From positions 1-27,539 of the forward strand of contig JAFGJC010000522.1 in NCBI GenBank assembly GCA_016929305.1: a stretch of DNA of 27,539 nt. The letters are read 5' to 3'. The position numbers were made by a program, and so were the translations under genes. The notes beneath the pieces were generated by a model that had not been told where the DNA came from, did no database searches, and saw nothing but the letters and a program-made list of their open reading frames with translations. Origin of the DNA: a candidate division CSSED10-310 bacterium (lineage in GTDB: Bacteria > CSSED10-310 > JAFGJC01). Positions 15,755 to 25,400 of the stretch are shown piece by piece; the stretch's first letter is position 1, and the number at the start of each line of letters is the position of its first letter.

Positions 15755-18700
15755 TTAAGGATGCGGATCGAATGTCAGGATCGATCCGTGTGGGCCATCG
15801 CCCTGACCGATCCGGCCGCCGCCGGTATAGCTTAAAAACAACACATCACCGGCACCCATATCTCCAACAGCGATACCACTCAAACCATTCGCTCCAAATC
15901 CAGTATCGAAAATCTCCGTCAGAACGCCTTCAGGTGTAATTTCCAAAACATAGCCATTTCCACGGCATGCGATATAAAGTCTGTCATGTTCCTGTGAATA
16001 TGCAATACCTGTGGGTTCCGACATCATTGGGAAGGTCAGATATATGGGTGAATCCTCTTGCTGGGTTTCCGCGACAGATACCGTTTGATCATCACCTACC
16101 GGTCCTGATGGTTTCATTCTCGCGCGTGCCAGATTGCCTTCGACGGGGTCAATAGCAAACAAATATCCGGTACCAGGTATCGGGTGGCCTTGTTCGCTGT
16201 AGAAAGGTACATATTCAACATCCGCTGGCCATTCGCAGCCCGTGAACGCGTAATAAACGCCGTCATCAAAATCGATCCCGTAAACCGCACTCCTGCGCGC
16301 GTGACTGGCAAAATAAAGAACACTGTAGGGGCCTGGATCGTCAGGAGCTACTCCCGCAAAAGCAAGCCCACTCATTCCCAATAATATCGTTTCAGATCGA
16401 AACATACCCATAAACGGTCCTGTTCCATTTTTACCGCCATTTGAGCTACCGAGTGTTGCTGCCTGTTTTACAAAATCGTCAATATCGACATTAGTATCAA
16501 AACCATTTGGAAGTCGAGCTATAGACTCATTTGTAATGTCGTCGGCGTTTCCATCTTCGCCGCTATCAGGGGCACCATCACCGTCACCGTCTCCCTCAGG
16601 ATCATCTCCAATTTCAACTTTATCAACCGTCACACCCAATGAATTTTTGAGTACAAAAAAGCAATCGTTGTTATTTGAACCCAATGGATTTCCAATAATA
16701 AGATAACTCCCAGGTGTAAAATTGGACAGAGTTGATGTGGCGGGATAAAGCACTTCCGTCCCGCTGCCACTGCCGATTATATGCGTTTCGGGTGTAGTAT
16801 CCACCATTTCCAGGATCCAGTTTGTCAGATCGAACGTCTGATTACTCGCATTATAAATTTCTATCCATTCATCTGAAGTCGTCAGGGAACCCGTACCAGG
16901 GATACTATTGAATGGTATTCCATCACCGCCTTCGCTATCATTCCAATCCTGCTGAGGATCTACCACGACTTCATTTATTACGACTCCTCCTTCGCCGGTC
17001 GTAAAAGAAGACGTGTAATTCGGTCCGGCCGTTCCGTTACAATCGCCATCCAAACCGTTACCACTCGGATCAGAAATACCCGTTGTTAATGTTACAACGT
17101 AGGTTTCAGATGTTGTCAGATCGATTGTTGGAATCAACGTAATGGTCGCATTCCCATTTGAAAAAGCGTATTGACTCGGAATAGCTCCAGATTGACCGGT
17201 TAGAGTGAATGTCGAATTATTTACGGTTGATGGAAGTATCGGTTCACTCATATTGGCGACAACCGTGGTAGTAATGGGGACACTTTCAGCACCATTTTCA
17301 GGTTGGAGTGATACGACACATGGAGGTGTGGTATCTTCACCACCGGTGGAGAAGTGAGCTACAAATGGATCCAAAGGCAAACCTGGTTCTTGATCAAGCG
17401 GATTACCCGCTGAATCTGTAACATCACATGTGACAGTAACTGTGTATGCATCACTGTCTTCCAGGAAGCTTGTCGGTTTCAGGGTGGCACCCATGTTTCC
17501 TTCGTTCACCCACACGGAAGCCGGCACATGAGTTCCGGGTATGTTATCCCTTACAAGAAAAAATGAACTTGATGAGACCGTGGCGGGATTCACCGGTTTT
17601 GAGAAATTCACATAGATCAGCGTTGAAACGCTGATGCCGGCAGCACCGTTTGTCGGGTATGAGGAGGTAATATATAATCGTTCCCAGCCAGTTGAAAAAC
17701 TACTGCTGAAGTTACCGCCGGGTGAGCCATCGCGATCACCATCAAGATGATTTCCTGCCAAATCCGTTAAGACATCCGAAATGGTAATGGCAAAAACAAG
17801 ATTATCCCTGAGTTCAGATGAAGGCGTAAAAACGAGTGTATTTTCGGAAGGCCAACTGGTCACACCCGGAACTTGTCCAGCCGATGACTGAACCAAAAGA
17901 TACTCGCCGATACGGCTGGCAGGATCGATGTTCTCTGAAAAAACTGCCGTTATTACTGCATTCGAATCAACCCCCTGCGCTCCATTTTCAGGTGTAATAC
18001 TAACAACATACGGAATATTTGAATCGCCAGCTCCGGTGCTGAATGTACTGATGAAAGGATCGGCATATCCCCCAGGGATTTGATCGAGAGGTTTGCCGGA
18101 TAAATCAGTAACCCGTGAATTGACTTGAACCGTATATATCACATTCATTTCCAAAAGTTCTTCAGGAATTAATCTTGCCTGCATAAACTCCGGATGAACA
18201 TCAACACTTGCGCCAACCTTGCTGCCGTCGGGTTCCAACAACATAAATGAGCTTGTTGTTACAGTGCTTTCTTTGATGGGTTCAGAAAAACCGACTTCGA
18301 TGATGGTGTCTGTGGGTACCATAATAGCGCCATCACTCGGACTTACCCAGGTCACGCGCGGGTTGGCGGATTCAGTGGTAAAATAACTGATGAAGTCGTC
18401 CGGCCCGGGACTCGCCTGATCCCCATCCAGTTTAAAACCCCGGTAATCAAGAATATCCTCATCAAGAGTAATCTTATACCTGGTGGCTTCTGCGAGTAAC
18501 TCTTCATATACAAACTCGACTTTCGTATAATCGTTGGAAAAATTGAATGAACCGACGGGATCTTTCGGGTCTGGAGAAATCGGACTATAGTCAACCGATA
18601 CTTTAAAAGTATCATTTTTAATCGTTTCAGGATCAACTGGTTGAGAAAACTCAACTTCTATCCGTGTATTAATGTCAACTTCCTTGTCGCCATCTTCCGG

Positions 18701-19276
18701 ATATACGGACAGGACAATAAATCCGAAATCATCAGATCCAAAAACACCGGTTCCGGTCGGACCATCTATTGGTTCTCCAGGCTGATTCGTGGGACCATTC
18801 GGTTCCTTTGACGGATTGGGATCCGTCACAGCGACCGAGCCTAATCCTTCTGCATTATTTGCTATCCAGACAAATGGTCCTTGAAAAGCGACATCAATGG
18901 GATCATCGACTGCAGGATCTCCAAAACGATCGCGTTTGGAACCATCCGAATATATACTTACATTTCCTGTATGCGGATCGATCTGAGTTACTGAATTTGC
19001 CCATTCGCCAAAAGTTCCGCGGTTGGTAACGAGTAAGTTTCCTGTCGACAGAACACTGCCCTGACCCACGCCATCCGAATCCGTATTTGAAATAAATGTC
19101 ACACCCCAGGGATAATTTAAATTTCGTGCAATAAACGCAGGAGATATAGAGGTGATTTGATAATCATCCTTGAATCCACCTTCATTATCAGGACTGCAAC
19201 CTGACAATACCAATAACAAGGACATACACATTATTGTTAGATTTTTCACTGTAATCTTCTCCGCCATGAAACTCAT
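15755..19276 (-). CDS. Large lipoprotein: split propeller, five Ig-like (Big_5) domains, lamin-tail domain
   Basis: The N-terminus has a hydrophobic signal and lipobox LVLSGC (lipidated Cys27 from this start). Residues ~28-165 and ~950-1173 look like the two halves of one NHL/SMP-30-type beta-propeller (PWGVTF..., GNLLVTNRG; later PTGIAYSQEHDRLYIACRGNGYVLEI). Between them are five tandem SbsA/Big_5 Ig-like domains beginning near 186, 307, 420, 536 and 652 (recurring 'P-NGA--V---- --V-FS-P/N'), then a lamin-tail domain near 762-935 (VINEVVVDPQ..., DEWIEIYN). The gene overlaps the upstream HhH gene by 4 bases (ATGA). In-frame ATG 19267 and GTG 19249 are alternatives; GTG 19249 has GGAG nine bases upstream and gives a classic MKN lipoprotein signal. 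Probably an outer-membrane-anchored surface protein; the ligand is unknown. Confidence 0.85.
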   Translation of the reverse strand: MSFMAEKITVKNLTIMCMSLLLVLSGCSPDNEGGFKDDYQITSISPAFIARNLNYPWGVTFISNTDSDGVGQGSVLSTGNLLVTNRGTFGEWANSVTQIDPHTGNVSIYSDGSKRDRFGDPAVDDPIDVAFQGPFVWIANNAEGLGSVAVTDPNPSKEPNGPTNQPGEPIDGPTGTGVFGSDDFGFIVLSVYPEDGDKEVDINTRIEVEFSQPVDPETIKNDTFKVSVDYSPISPDPKDPVGSFNFSNDYTKVEFVYEELLAEATRYKITLDEDILDYRGFKLDGDQASPGPDDFISYFTTESANPRVTWVSPSDGAIMVPTDTIIEVGFSEPIKESTVTTSSFMLLEPDGSKVGASVDVHPEFMQARLIPEELLEMNVIYTVQVNSRVTDLSGKPLDQIPGGYADPFISTFSTGAGDSNIPYVVSITPENGAQGVDSNAVITAVFSENIDPASRIGEYLLVQSSAGQVPGVTSWPSENTLVFTPSSELRDNLVFAITISDVLTDLAGNHLDGDRDGSPGGNFSSSFSTGWERLYITSSYPTNGAAGISVSTLIYVNFSKPVNPATVSSSSFFLVRDNIPGTHVPASVWVNEGNMGATLKPTSFLEDSDAYTVTVTCDVTDSAGNPLDQEPGLPLDPFVAHFSTGGEDTTPPCVVSLQPENGAESVPITTTVVANMSEPILPSTVNNSTFTLTGQSGAIPSQYAFSNGNATITLIPTIDLTTSETYVVTLTTGISDPSGNGLDGDCNGTAGPNYTSSFTTGEGGVVINEVVVDPQQDWNDSEGGDGIPFNSIPGTGSLTTSDEWIEIYNASNQTFDLTNWILEMVDTTPETHIIGSGSGTEVLYPATSTLSNFTPGSYLIIGNPLGSNNNDCFFVLKNSLGVTVDKVEIGDDPEGDGDGDGAPDSGEDGNADDITNESIARLPNGFDTNVDIDDFVKQAATLGSSNGGKNGTGPFMGMFRSETILLGMSGLAFAGVAPDDPGPYSVLYFASHARRSAVYGIDFDDGVYYAFTGCEWPADVEYVPFYSEQGHPIPGTGYLFAIDPVEGNLARARMKPSGPVGDDQTVSVAETQQEDSPIYLTFPMMSEPTGIAYSQEHDRLYIACRGNGYVLEITPEGVLTEIFDTGFGANGLSGIAVGDMGAGDVLFLSYTGGGRIGQGDGPHGSILTFDPHP

Positions 19277-20238
19277 TCCGGCTTCTCAGCCGAATTTTTA
19301 AGAATTTGACTCGAAAAATATCCACCAGTCAGACCATCCAGAGCCGCGGTCAATTCCTCCAGACGTATCATCCGGGAAATCTTCGTTTGCAGATCAACCC
19401 CGGGTTCCAATAATATCTCTACCTGCAAGCGTCTGCGATCGAAATATAGTTTCGTCACTTCGTTGAGGATATCCTGGCGGAGTTCAACCTGATCCTCTGT
19501 CTCCGATGTGACACGAAGCATATCCGGATGAAAAATATAATCCTGTAAATTCCATTTTAAACGAAGTTCATAGTCCCAATCATCATCAGTATCGTGACCC
19601 CAGGTTTCATCATCCGGACCAATAGTGACGGTTCCTCCTGACAAACTGATGCTTTTGGATTTAGAATAGTCTGTATCGTCATCCGTATCATGTCCGACTG
19701 TCATTTGAACGGTATCAGGAAACAAAGCTCGGTTTTTAACATTTTTTCGCCAGTTAATGAACGTTTCTTGATGGATTTGGGCATAATCCAGAGCAGCTTT
19801 ATGCACATCTTGTATTGATGGCTCATTCTGAAAATAACTGAAGATTTCTTCAATGGATGGTTCCGGAGTTGGTGTTGGAGTCGGTTCAGCGGGTATTTTT
19901 ACGATAGGTTCATAAGGAATTGATGACCCACTCTCTTGCTGTGCAGTTTCTGGTTTGGAATGCGTGTCCTGACCTTGATTCCCGACGGTAATTAAATCTT
20001 TCAATTCTTGAAAAGTTTTTTCCCCGATTCGAGGAACATTCATTATATCCTCAATTTTTTTAAAAGGTCCGTGTTGATTCCTATACTCGACGATTGATTG
20101 TGCCAAACCAGGACCAATTCTGGGCAGTGTCTCCAACTCTGATCCCATGGCTGTATTAATATTTACTTTAGCAAGGATTTGTCCATTCAACACTGTGATA
20201 GCGATTGCCATGAGGCCAAGAATGAGTAATTTTTTCAT
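19273..20238 (-). CDS. Exported ComEA-like helix-hairpin-helix protein with shared C-terminal domain
   Basis: I chose ATG 20238, 6 bases after AAGGAA; the ATG at 20244 abuts that site. A signal peptide (MKKLLILGLM..., cleavage after QILA) exports the protein. Residues ~25-85 form a tandem HhH module of ComEA type (VNINTA...LPRIGPGLAQSI...FKKIEDIMNVPRIGEKTFQEL). ComEA binds incoming double-stranded DNA in the periplasm, so DNA binding is a fair inference. After a Gln/Pro/Thr-rich linker (~86-128), residues ~129-310 form a domain that also ends the neighbouring propeller protein (20266-22101). It contains two acidic GHDTDDD-DY motifs, a GPDD-W motif, and a long helical tail ending in LDGLTGGYF. 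Length is 321 residues. Confidence 0.8.
   Translation of the reverse strand: MKKLLILGLMAIAITVLNGQILAKVNINTAMGSELETLPRIGPGLAQSIVEYRNQHGPFKKIEDIMNVPRIGEKTFQELKDLITVGNQGQDTHSKPETAQQESGSSIPYEPIVKIPAEPTPTPTPEPSIEEIFSYFQNEPSIQDVHKAALDYAQIHQETFINWRKNVKNRALFPDTVQMTVGHDTDDDTDYSKSKSISLSGGTVTIGPDDETWGHDTDDDWDYELRLKWNLQDYIFHPDMLRVTSETEDQVELRQDILNEVTKLYFDRRRLQVEILLEPGVDLQTKISRMIRLEELTAALDGLTGGYFSSQILKNSAEKPE
19300..19860 (-). other. Shared C-terminal domain, copy in HhH protein
   Basis: About 185 codons that align along their whole length with the copy at 20275-20830: an N-terminal helical part (ALDYAQIHQ), acidic motif DDDTDYSKSKSISL, GPDDETW, a strand ELRLKW, and a helical tail with YFDRRRLQ and LDGLTGGYF. 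Confidence 0.75.
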
Positions 20239-20265
20239 GATCATTTCCTTTCCCTATTCCTCTAT

Positions 20266-22101
20266 TTATTTCAATGAATCCATTGAATTAGTAAAATAAT
20301 TATCTGTTAAAGCATCGAGATCGGCTGTCAGACGATCCAGTTCAATCTTTTTAAGTATTTTAGCAATACCATCAGGTTGTATTTCGTAATCATAATATGT
20401 GGAGATGTAGCTCGTATATAAACTTCTAATTTTAGCAGCAAGCCGATGTGACCGTTTAACATCTGAAGCCATTTGTTTTTGTATATTCAGTAATTGTGCC
20501 GGTTGATAGGATATCTGAGGAAACCATTTCATTCGAATTTCCACACCGTAATCTTCGTCTTTCGACCGAGCCCAATTTTGATCGTCTGGTCCCTGAAAGA
20601 CTGATCTTTCAAGTATGGATATCGTTTTACTGCGGGAGTAATCCGTATCATTTCCGAAATCAGCTTCGATTTTCAGATGTACTTCGGGAGTAAACGGCAT
20701 CTTTCGGATTTGACTGATCCAATTAGCATTCTGCTTGAGATCAATCTGTGAATATTTCATTGCGGCATCAATCACATCATTTATAGCCGGGATTTTCTCC
20801 ATCAATTTTTTCTTTATCATGTCCATTTCGGATTCCGAAATTTCTGCCATTCTTGTTCTGTAACAAAATATCCCAGATCGCGTTGCAAGCCAAAATAAAC
20901 TGTCTTCTCTGTATCCCGCTGCTATCTGTTGCACATCAAGCTCAAACAGCCCTTGATTAATAAACCTTCCGAAGCGATCCGACAGGCTGTATCGATATAC
21001 TCCCATGTTAGTTGCAAGATAGATGAATGAATCTTTACAGATGACATCATGAATCCTGGCACCACCTAAATCAGTTTCACTTACCGATTGCCATGACTTA
21101 TCAGCATCTTGGTAAAAAAGCCGCTTATCCGACACACAAACTACGCGGGAGTTGTCATCAATGGTAAGATTAATCAGGTATGTCTTTCCTGCTCCCAAAG
21201 GCGTAAAAATCTTTGAAAATCCTTTTTCGAGGTTTCCCATGTAGATATCTTGTGTCGTTGCTGTATAGATGATTTCAGCTTCAGAATGATCTATTAAAAC
21301 TGCCACGAACAGTTCTTCCGTCGGCAAACCCGTTATTGGTAAAAATCTTCCGTCTTCATTTGTTGAGATATAGATTCCTTCTTCTGTTGCAGCAACAATT
21401 TTGCCTGTTATTGGACTAATGGCCAGATCCATCACAGATTCGGCATCTCCGGTAAGGTTCGATCGGAGTTTCTGCCAGGATATTCCTCGATCTCTGGAGA
21501 CATAAATGCCTTTATGGGTTGCAAGATAAGCATTATTACAGTTTCTGGGATCCCAGGCTATCGTATTCACCATCATTTGCCAGCCCTGTTTACTTAAAAT
21601 CTCCTGTTCTTCTTCGAGTATCTCCGGCTCTGCTTCAATCAGACCAGCATCCAGCATCCGTTCGGCAAACTCTGAATCAGTAAGATCATCCCATTCTTCA
21701 TCGGGTTCCAGAATACCTTTATCCCGCATTTCCTCTTCATCATAATCATCCTTGGAGATTGATGTCTGTGTAGTAATTGATCCTCTTGCCGAAAGTTCGA
21801 CAATTTCATTCTTCCGGCCTGGTATCCGAAACACTGGTTTCCACGATTGACCTGCATCGACAGAAAGGTATATAAGTGCATCGGTTGCACACAGAAGTCT
21901 ATCGGGATCGCTGGGACAAACAGTTATTGTTTTACTCTGTAAATCAAGCATGCCCCAGGATTGATCCTGCCAAGTATAGTATGAATTCTGGCCGAGTGCG
22001 CTGAACCCATTCAGAAAAATGGAGAGAAAACAAAGAACACAAATGGCGAACTGATAATTTTGGTTTTGAGGTTTTTCGAATGCCGTTATTTCGTCGTTCA
22101 T
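20266..22101 (-). CDS. Exported Asp-box (BNR/sortilin-like) propeller protein with shared C-terminal domain
   Basis: The 611-residue protein has an N-terminal hydrophobic segment (~17-37) preceded by an unusually long polar n-region, so it is exported or membrane-anchored. Residues ~45-415 are a beta-propeller with Asp-box motifs (LSVDAGQSWKPV, VSRDRGISWQKL) and repeated 'G-IY-S' turns, as in sortilin/Ycf48-type proteins. A very acidic helical insert (DDYDEEEMRDKG..., ~115-170) interrupts the first blades. Residues ~420-605 are the domain shared with the HhH protein, including NDTDYSRSKTIS, GPDDQNW, VEIRMKW and LDALTDNYF. The ATG overlaps the upstream stop by 4 bases, so translation is coupled. 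No enzymatic motif is visible; a scaffold or binding role is the most likely. Confidence 0.75.
   Translation of the reverse strand: MNDEITAFEKPQNQNYQFAICVLCFLSIFLNGFSALGQNSYYTWQDQSWGMLDLQSKTITVCPSDPDRLLCATDALIYLSVDAGQSWKPVFRIPGRKNEIVELSARGSITTQTSISKDDYDEEEMRDKGILEPDEEWDDLTDSEFAERMLDAGLIEAEPEILEEEQEILSKQGWQMMVNTIAWDPRNCNNAYLATHKGIYVSRDRGISWQKLRSNLTGDAESVMDLAISPITGKIVAATEEGIYISTNEDGRFLPITGLPTEELFVAVLIDHSEAEIIYTATTQDIYMGNLEKGFSKIFTPLGAGKTYLINLTIDDNSRVVCVSDKRLFYQDADKSWQSVSETDLGGARIHDVICKDSFIYLATNMGVYRYSLSDRFGRFINQGLFELDVQQIAAGYREDSLFWLATRSGIFCYRTRMAEISESEMDMIKKKLMEKIPAINDVIDAAMKYSQIDLKQNANWISQIRKMPFTPEVHLKIEADFGNDTDYSRSKTISILERSVFQGPDDQNWARSKDEDYGVEIRMKWFPQISYQPAQLLNIQKQMASDVKRSHRLAAKIRSLYTSYISTYYDYEIQPDGIAKILKKIELDRLTADLDALTDNYFTNSMDSLK
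20275..20830 (-). other. Shared C-terminal domain, copy in propeller protein
   Basis: Second copy of the paralogous domain. It aligns with the copy at 19300-19860 with only small gaps: AMKYSQIDL, NDTDYSRSKTIS, GPDDQNW, EIRMKW, a helical tail and LDALTDNYF. One of the two DTDDD motifs of the other copy is replaced by SKDED. Confidence 0.75.
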
Positions 22102-22400
22102 GGCATGATATCCGTTGAGAAACGCTTCTCAATGACTTGCTCAATGATCACCTTAGCTTCTTCATTTGATTTCACACTAAATTCTCCATGGAACAAATTT
22201 TCTTGCAGCTCAGTGTAAACAATATCATATACTTTTACGATCGGATAAAAATCCTGCACTTTGGGCAACGATGATATTTCAAATCCCTGATGTTCACATA
22301 TTTTTTTTAAAGCAAGAATGACATAAGCGATCCCATAGCATTCAATAAGATCACAGACAATATTCTCGAAATTATTCTCCTGCAATCTAGAATTACTCAT
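22098..22400 (-). CDS. Small hypothetical protein (100 residues)
   Basis: I do not recognise a family. The protein is cytosolic by composition, predicted mostly helical, with two Cys in CDLIECYGIAY and a basic/acidic C-terminal helix (EEAKVIIEQVIEKRF). It shares 4-base ATGA overlaps with both the GlnD-like gene upstream and the propeller gene downstream, strong evidence that it is a real, translationally coupled gene. Its place directly after the nucleotidyltransferase suggests it could be a partner or regulator of that protein, but nothing in the sequence proves this. Confidence 0.75.
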   Translation of the reverse strand: MSNSRLQENNFENIVCDLIECYGIAYVILALKKICEHQGFEISSLPKVQDFYPIVKVYDIVYTELQENLFHGEFSVKSNEEAKVIIEQVIEKRFSTDIMP

Positions 22401-25400
22401 GAAATTACTGTCAAAAAATACTTAAAAATATTTGAAATAGCCTGGCGAGACCTGTTTCGGTGGTATCTATAGCTATTAAGAAGTTTGGGAGCAGAACCTT
22501 CCTCACCATCGATATCCTTTTCTTCGATCCCCATCCAGTGGGCAGTACTTGCCAGACGATCACGCATAATATCATCAGCTTCCGAAAGTGTTATTGCATA
22601 AGTATCCCGAAAAAATCGCATAAAATGGTAAGCTCTTTCAAGGATTTTAAAATCGTTTTGAAAATTTGGCAACTCATTTGACAAGTGTTGAAATGCTTTC
22701 CAAATAACGGGCTCTTTAATGCCGATATTAGCTTGGGCAACCGCCACAACTGTCTGAATATCCCGAAGTGCGCCATAATCTTCTTTGACATTGACGGTTC
22801 GTTCTTTGCGTTCCCGGGATTTTTTTTCATCACTATGGCGACATTCCAGATCGCTGAACATTTGTTTTATAAATCGTTCGGGATTTTTAAATAAATATTT
22901 TTCCAGCAGTTTCGATATTTCGATATCAAGAGACTGGCCACCAACAAGCAGTCGTGAACCCAGAAGTTGTGAATATTCTATAAAATCATCCTCTCTCGGT
23001 TCTGCAAGGAATAACTCCAAATCGTTAACTGGAATGACAAATGAATTGAAAAATTCGGCGAACCTGTAATGTGGGATTACACCTCGTCTGCTGAGTTCTC
23101 TATTAATTCCATTAATAACTCGTGATGCATATTTTATAAAATTTGGATTTGAATCCCAGCTGAGAACAAAAAGATCAATATCATTTTCGAACGCTTCCTC
23201 CCGTGCATAACCTCCTGTGCAGAAAATCGCAAATGGTTGTGCATTTTCATCTCTCTCCCGAAAAAAATATTCAAAGTTGCCTTCACTTTCAACTTCCCAC
23301 TGACAGGCTCGAAATAACCATCTGAAATAACGCCGGAAGAATGAATGATAGGATCCATACAGCATTTTCAAATTACCTGGTTGATTTATTGCCAGGAGTC
23401 CGCACCGGCAAAAGCTGAATTCGTAATACGTTGCCAGTTTTTTCTTTAATTCTTGCGGAGTTACCGCGTCGGACAATTCCGCCCATAGCTGCTCCGAAAT
23501 GCCGTTTAACACTGCCATACTAGTAATGTTTGTGACAATTTCAGGTTTTTCTTTTGCCACACGCGCATACAAGCGACGATAATTGTTCGAGGATAACGCC
23601 AGTAACTCCATCAACATAATAAATTTGTTCCGCAAGGATTCATCAATTTCAACTGTTTTCCCTAAATTTTGAGTATATTCGCGTAACTCAAACAATTCCT
23701 TTTTATCCAATGCCAAGAGGTATTGTGTGAGTATGTCGGGATGAGTGATTAACAGCGATACGAATGCACCCATTCGGTTTGGTTTTTTCTCTAATTGGTC
23801 ATTCAGCCATTTTTTCATAAATACGAAGTATTTCTTTAAAGAAGGAGTTTTGAGATATTGCGCAAACAACGCACCCGTCATTACCATTGAATCCATATCA
23901 AACAATAGTAATCTCAAAAACCTGATGAAAGCGTATGATCCGCGTTTGGGCGGCAAATCTTCAATGTTTTGGATCAATTCAACAATCAATTTCCCGTTAT
24001 TTTCACCGAGTATTTGCAAAACATCATCCCAATAAATCATACCCTTGAATATTTTAAACATCTTGAGGATATTCAGCGCTTTATTTCTGGTCCATTTCAC
24101 GGGATAGTTATCGGGAGGGGTGCCGGCCATAATCCCGTTAAATACGGTAATTTTTTTCAGATGTTGATTGATCCAGTCAACAATCTTCTTACCAAGATGG
24201 CAAAGATAATCCATGTTTTCATAATAGTGCGTCATCAGTCTAAGCGCCGGTCTTACGGCACCTAGACTTGTGAACCCCATAATATTTGCGACATGATCAA
24301 GATTGTCGAGGTTAGTTTCATCGCTGAAATCGAAAGTGTCATCAACAGAAACCAGCAATTGATAAACATAGAAGAACATTTCGAGGAAGTTAAATATATT
24401 TTGCAAATTTTGGTAGACATTTGCAGTTTGAACTTCCTTTTGCCGTAAAATTTCTATGGTATCTCTTGAACCGTGTTCATGAACACCATGAATTGTTTTC
24501 AACATGTTCATTAAGCTGTGTATCAGTCGCAGTCCGTGATTTTTGGGACTAATCCAGGGTGAATTCATGTCAAAACGGAGCAATTCCTGTACTTCGCCCA
24601 TCATGCCGCGTAAGTACCCTTCATGAAGGCGAAGATTTCCGCTGTCAAAGTAAAACTGATTGATAATTGCCGTTTCGAGTTCTTTTATAAGCGTTTCATC
24701 TCCTAAAAGATATTCAGTCAGAAGTAACTCAGAAATAAGAACAAAGTTTCCAACTCCCCGGTTTAAATAGCTTTTAAAATCTTCCAGGGTTGTCAGAAAC
24801 ATTGAACTGGCAACACGTTCCGAAAGATAAAAATGCATTTTTGTTGAATATTTAAGAAACTCGTTGCTGACTTGACTGATCACCCGATTCCAAAATGTTT
24901 TATCAATACTCTTTTTGATAAATACACCGACATCGAGATCGTCTTGATCAAGAATCATACCAACATTGCCAATGGCAATTCCTTCAAATGGTATATCACC
25001 TGCAATAACTTTTATTAGGCATTTCAAGTAACTGGATATCAAGTTCTTCAGTTGGAAGCGAAGCCGAATCAAGATGTGCTGGTAAACTTGTATTCTTCTT
25101 TCATGATTAGTTGATTCCCGTCGAAGCCAATCAATATTGAGGAAATGAAGTTGTAATTGCTGTAAAATAACATAAGTTCCGAGAAAGGAACGGATTTCTT
25201 TAGCATCTTTGGCAACGGATATGATCGTCTCCATTTCACGGTTGTAGTTGTGAGCTTTTCGCCACAATCTGACATGGCCGATTAATCCGCACTCATCGAG
25301 TCTTTGATGCAAAGGAGCACTGTTCTCTTCTACAACACGCAGCGCTTTTTTAAAATGATTTGACAATATTCCCAGACTACTGACCAGATCCTCAACCGAT

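Noticed and set aside
18352..18654. Second frame of 100 codons inside the lipoprotein gene, same strand
   Set aside because: Out-of-frame shadow inside a well-supported Ig-like domain region.
22460..24265. Several plus-strand frames of 69-98 codons opposite the GlnD-like gene
   Set aside because: All lie fully within a conserved coding region on the other strand and show no recognisable motif or ribosome site.
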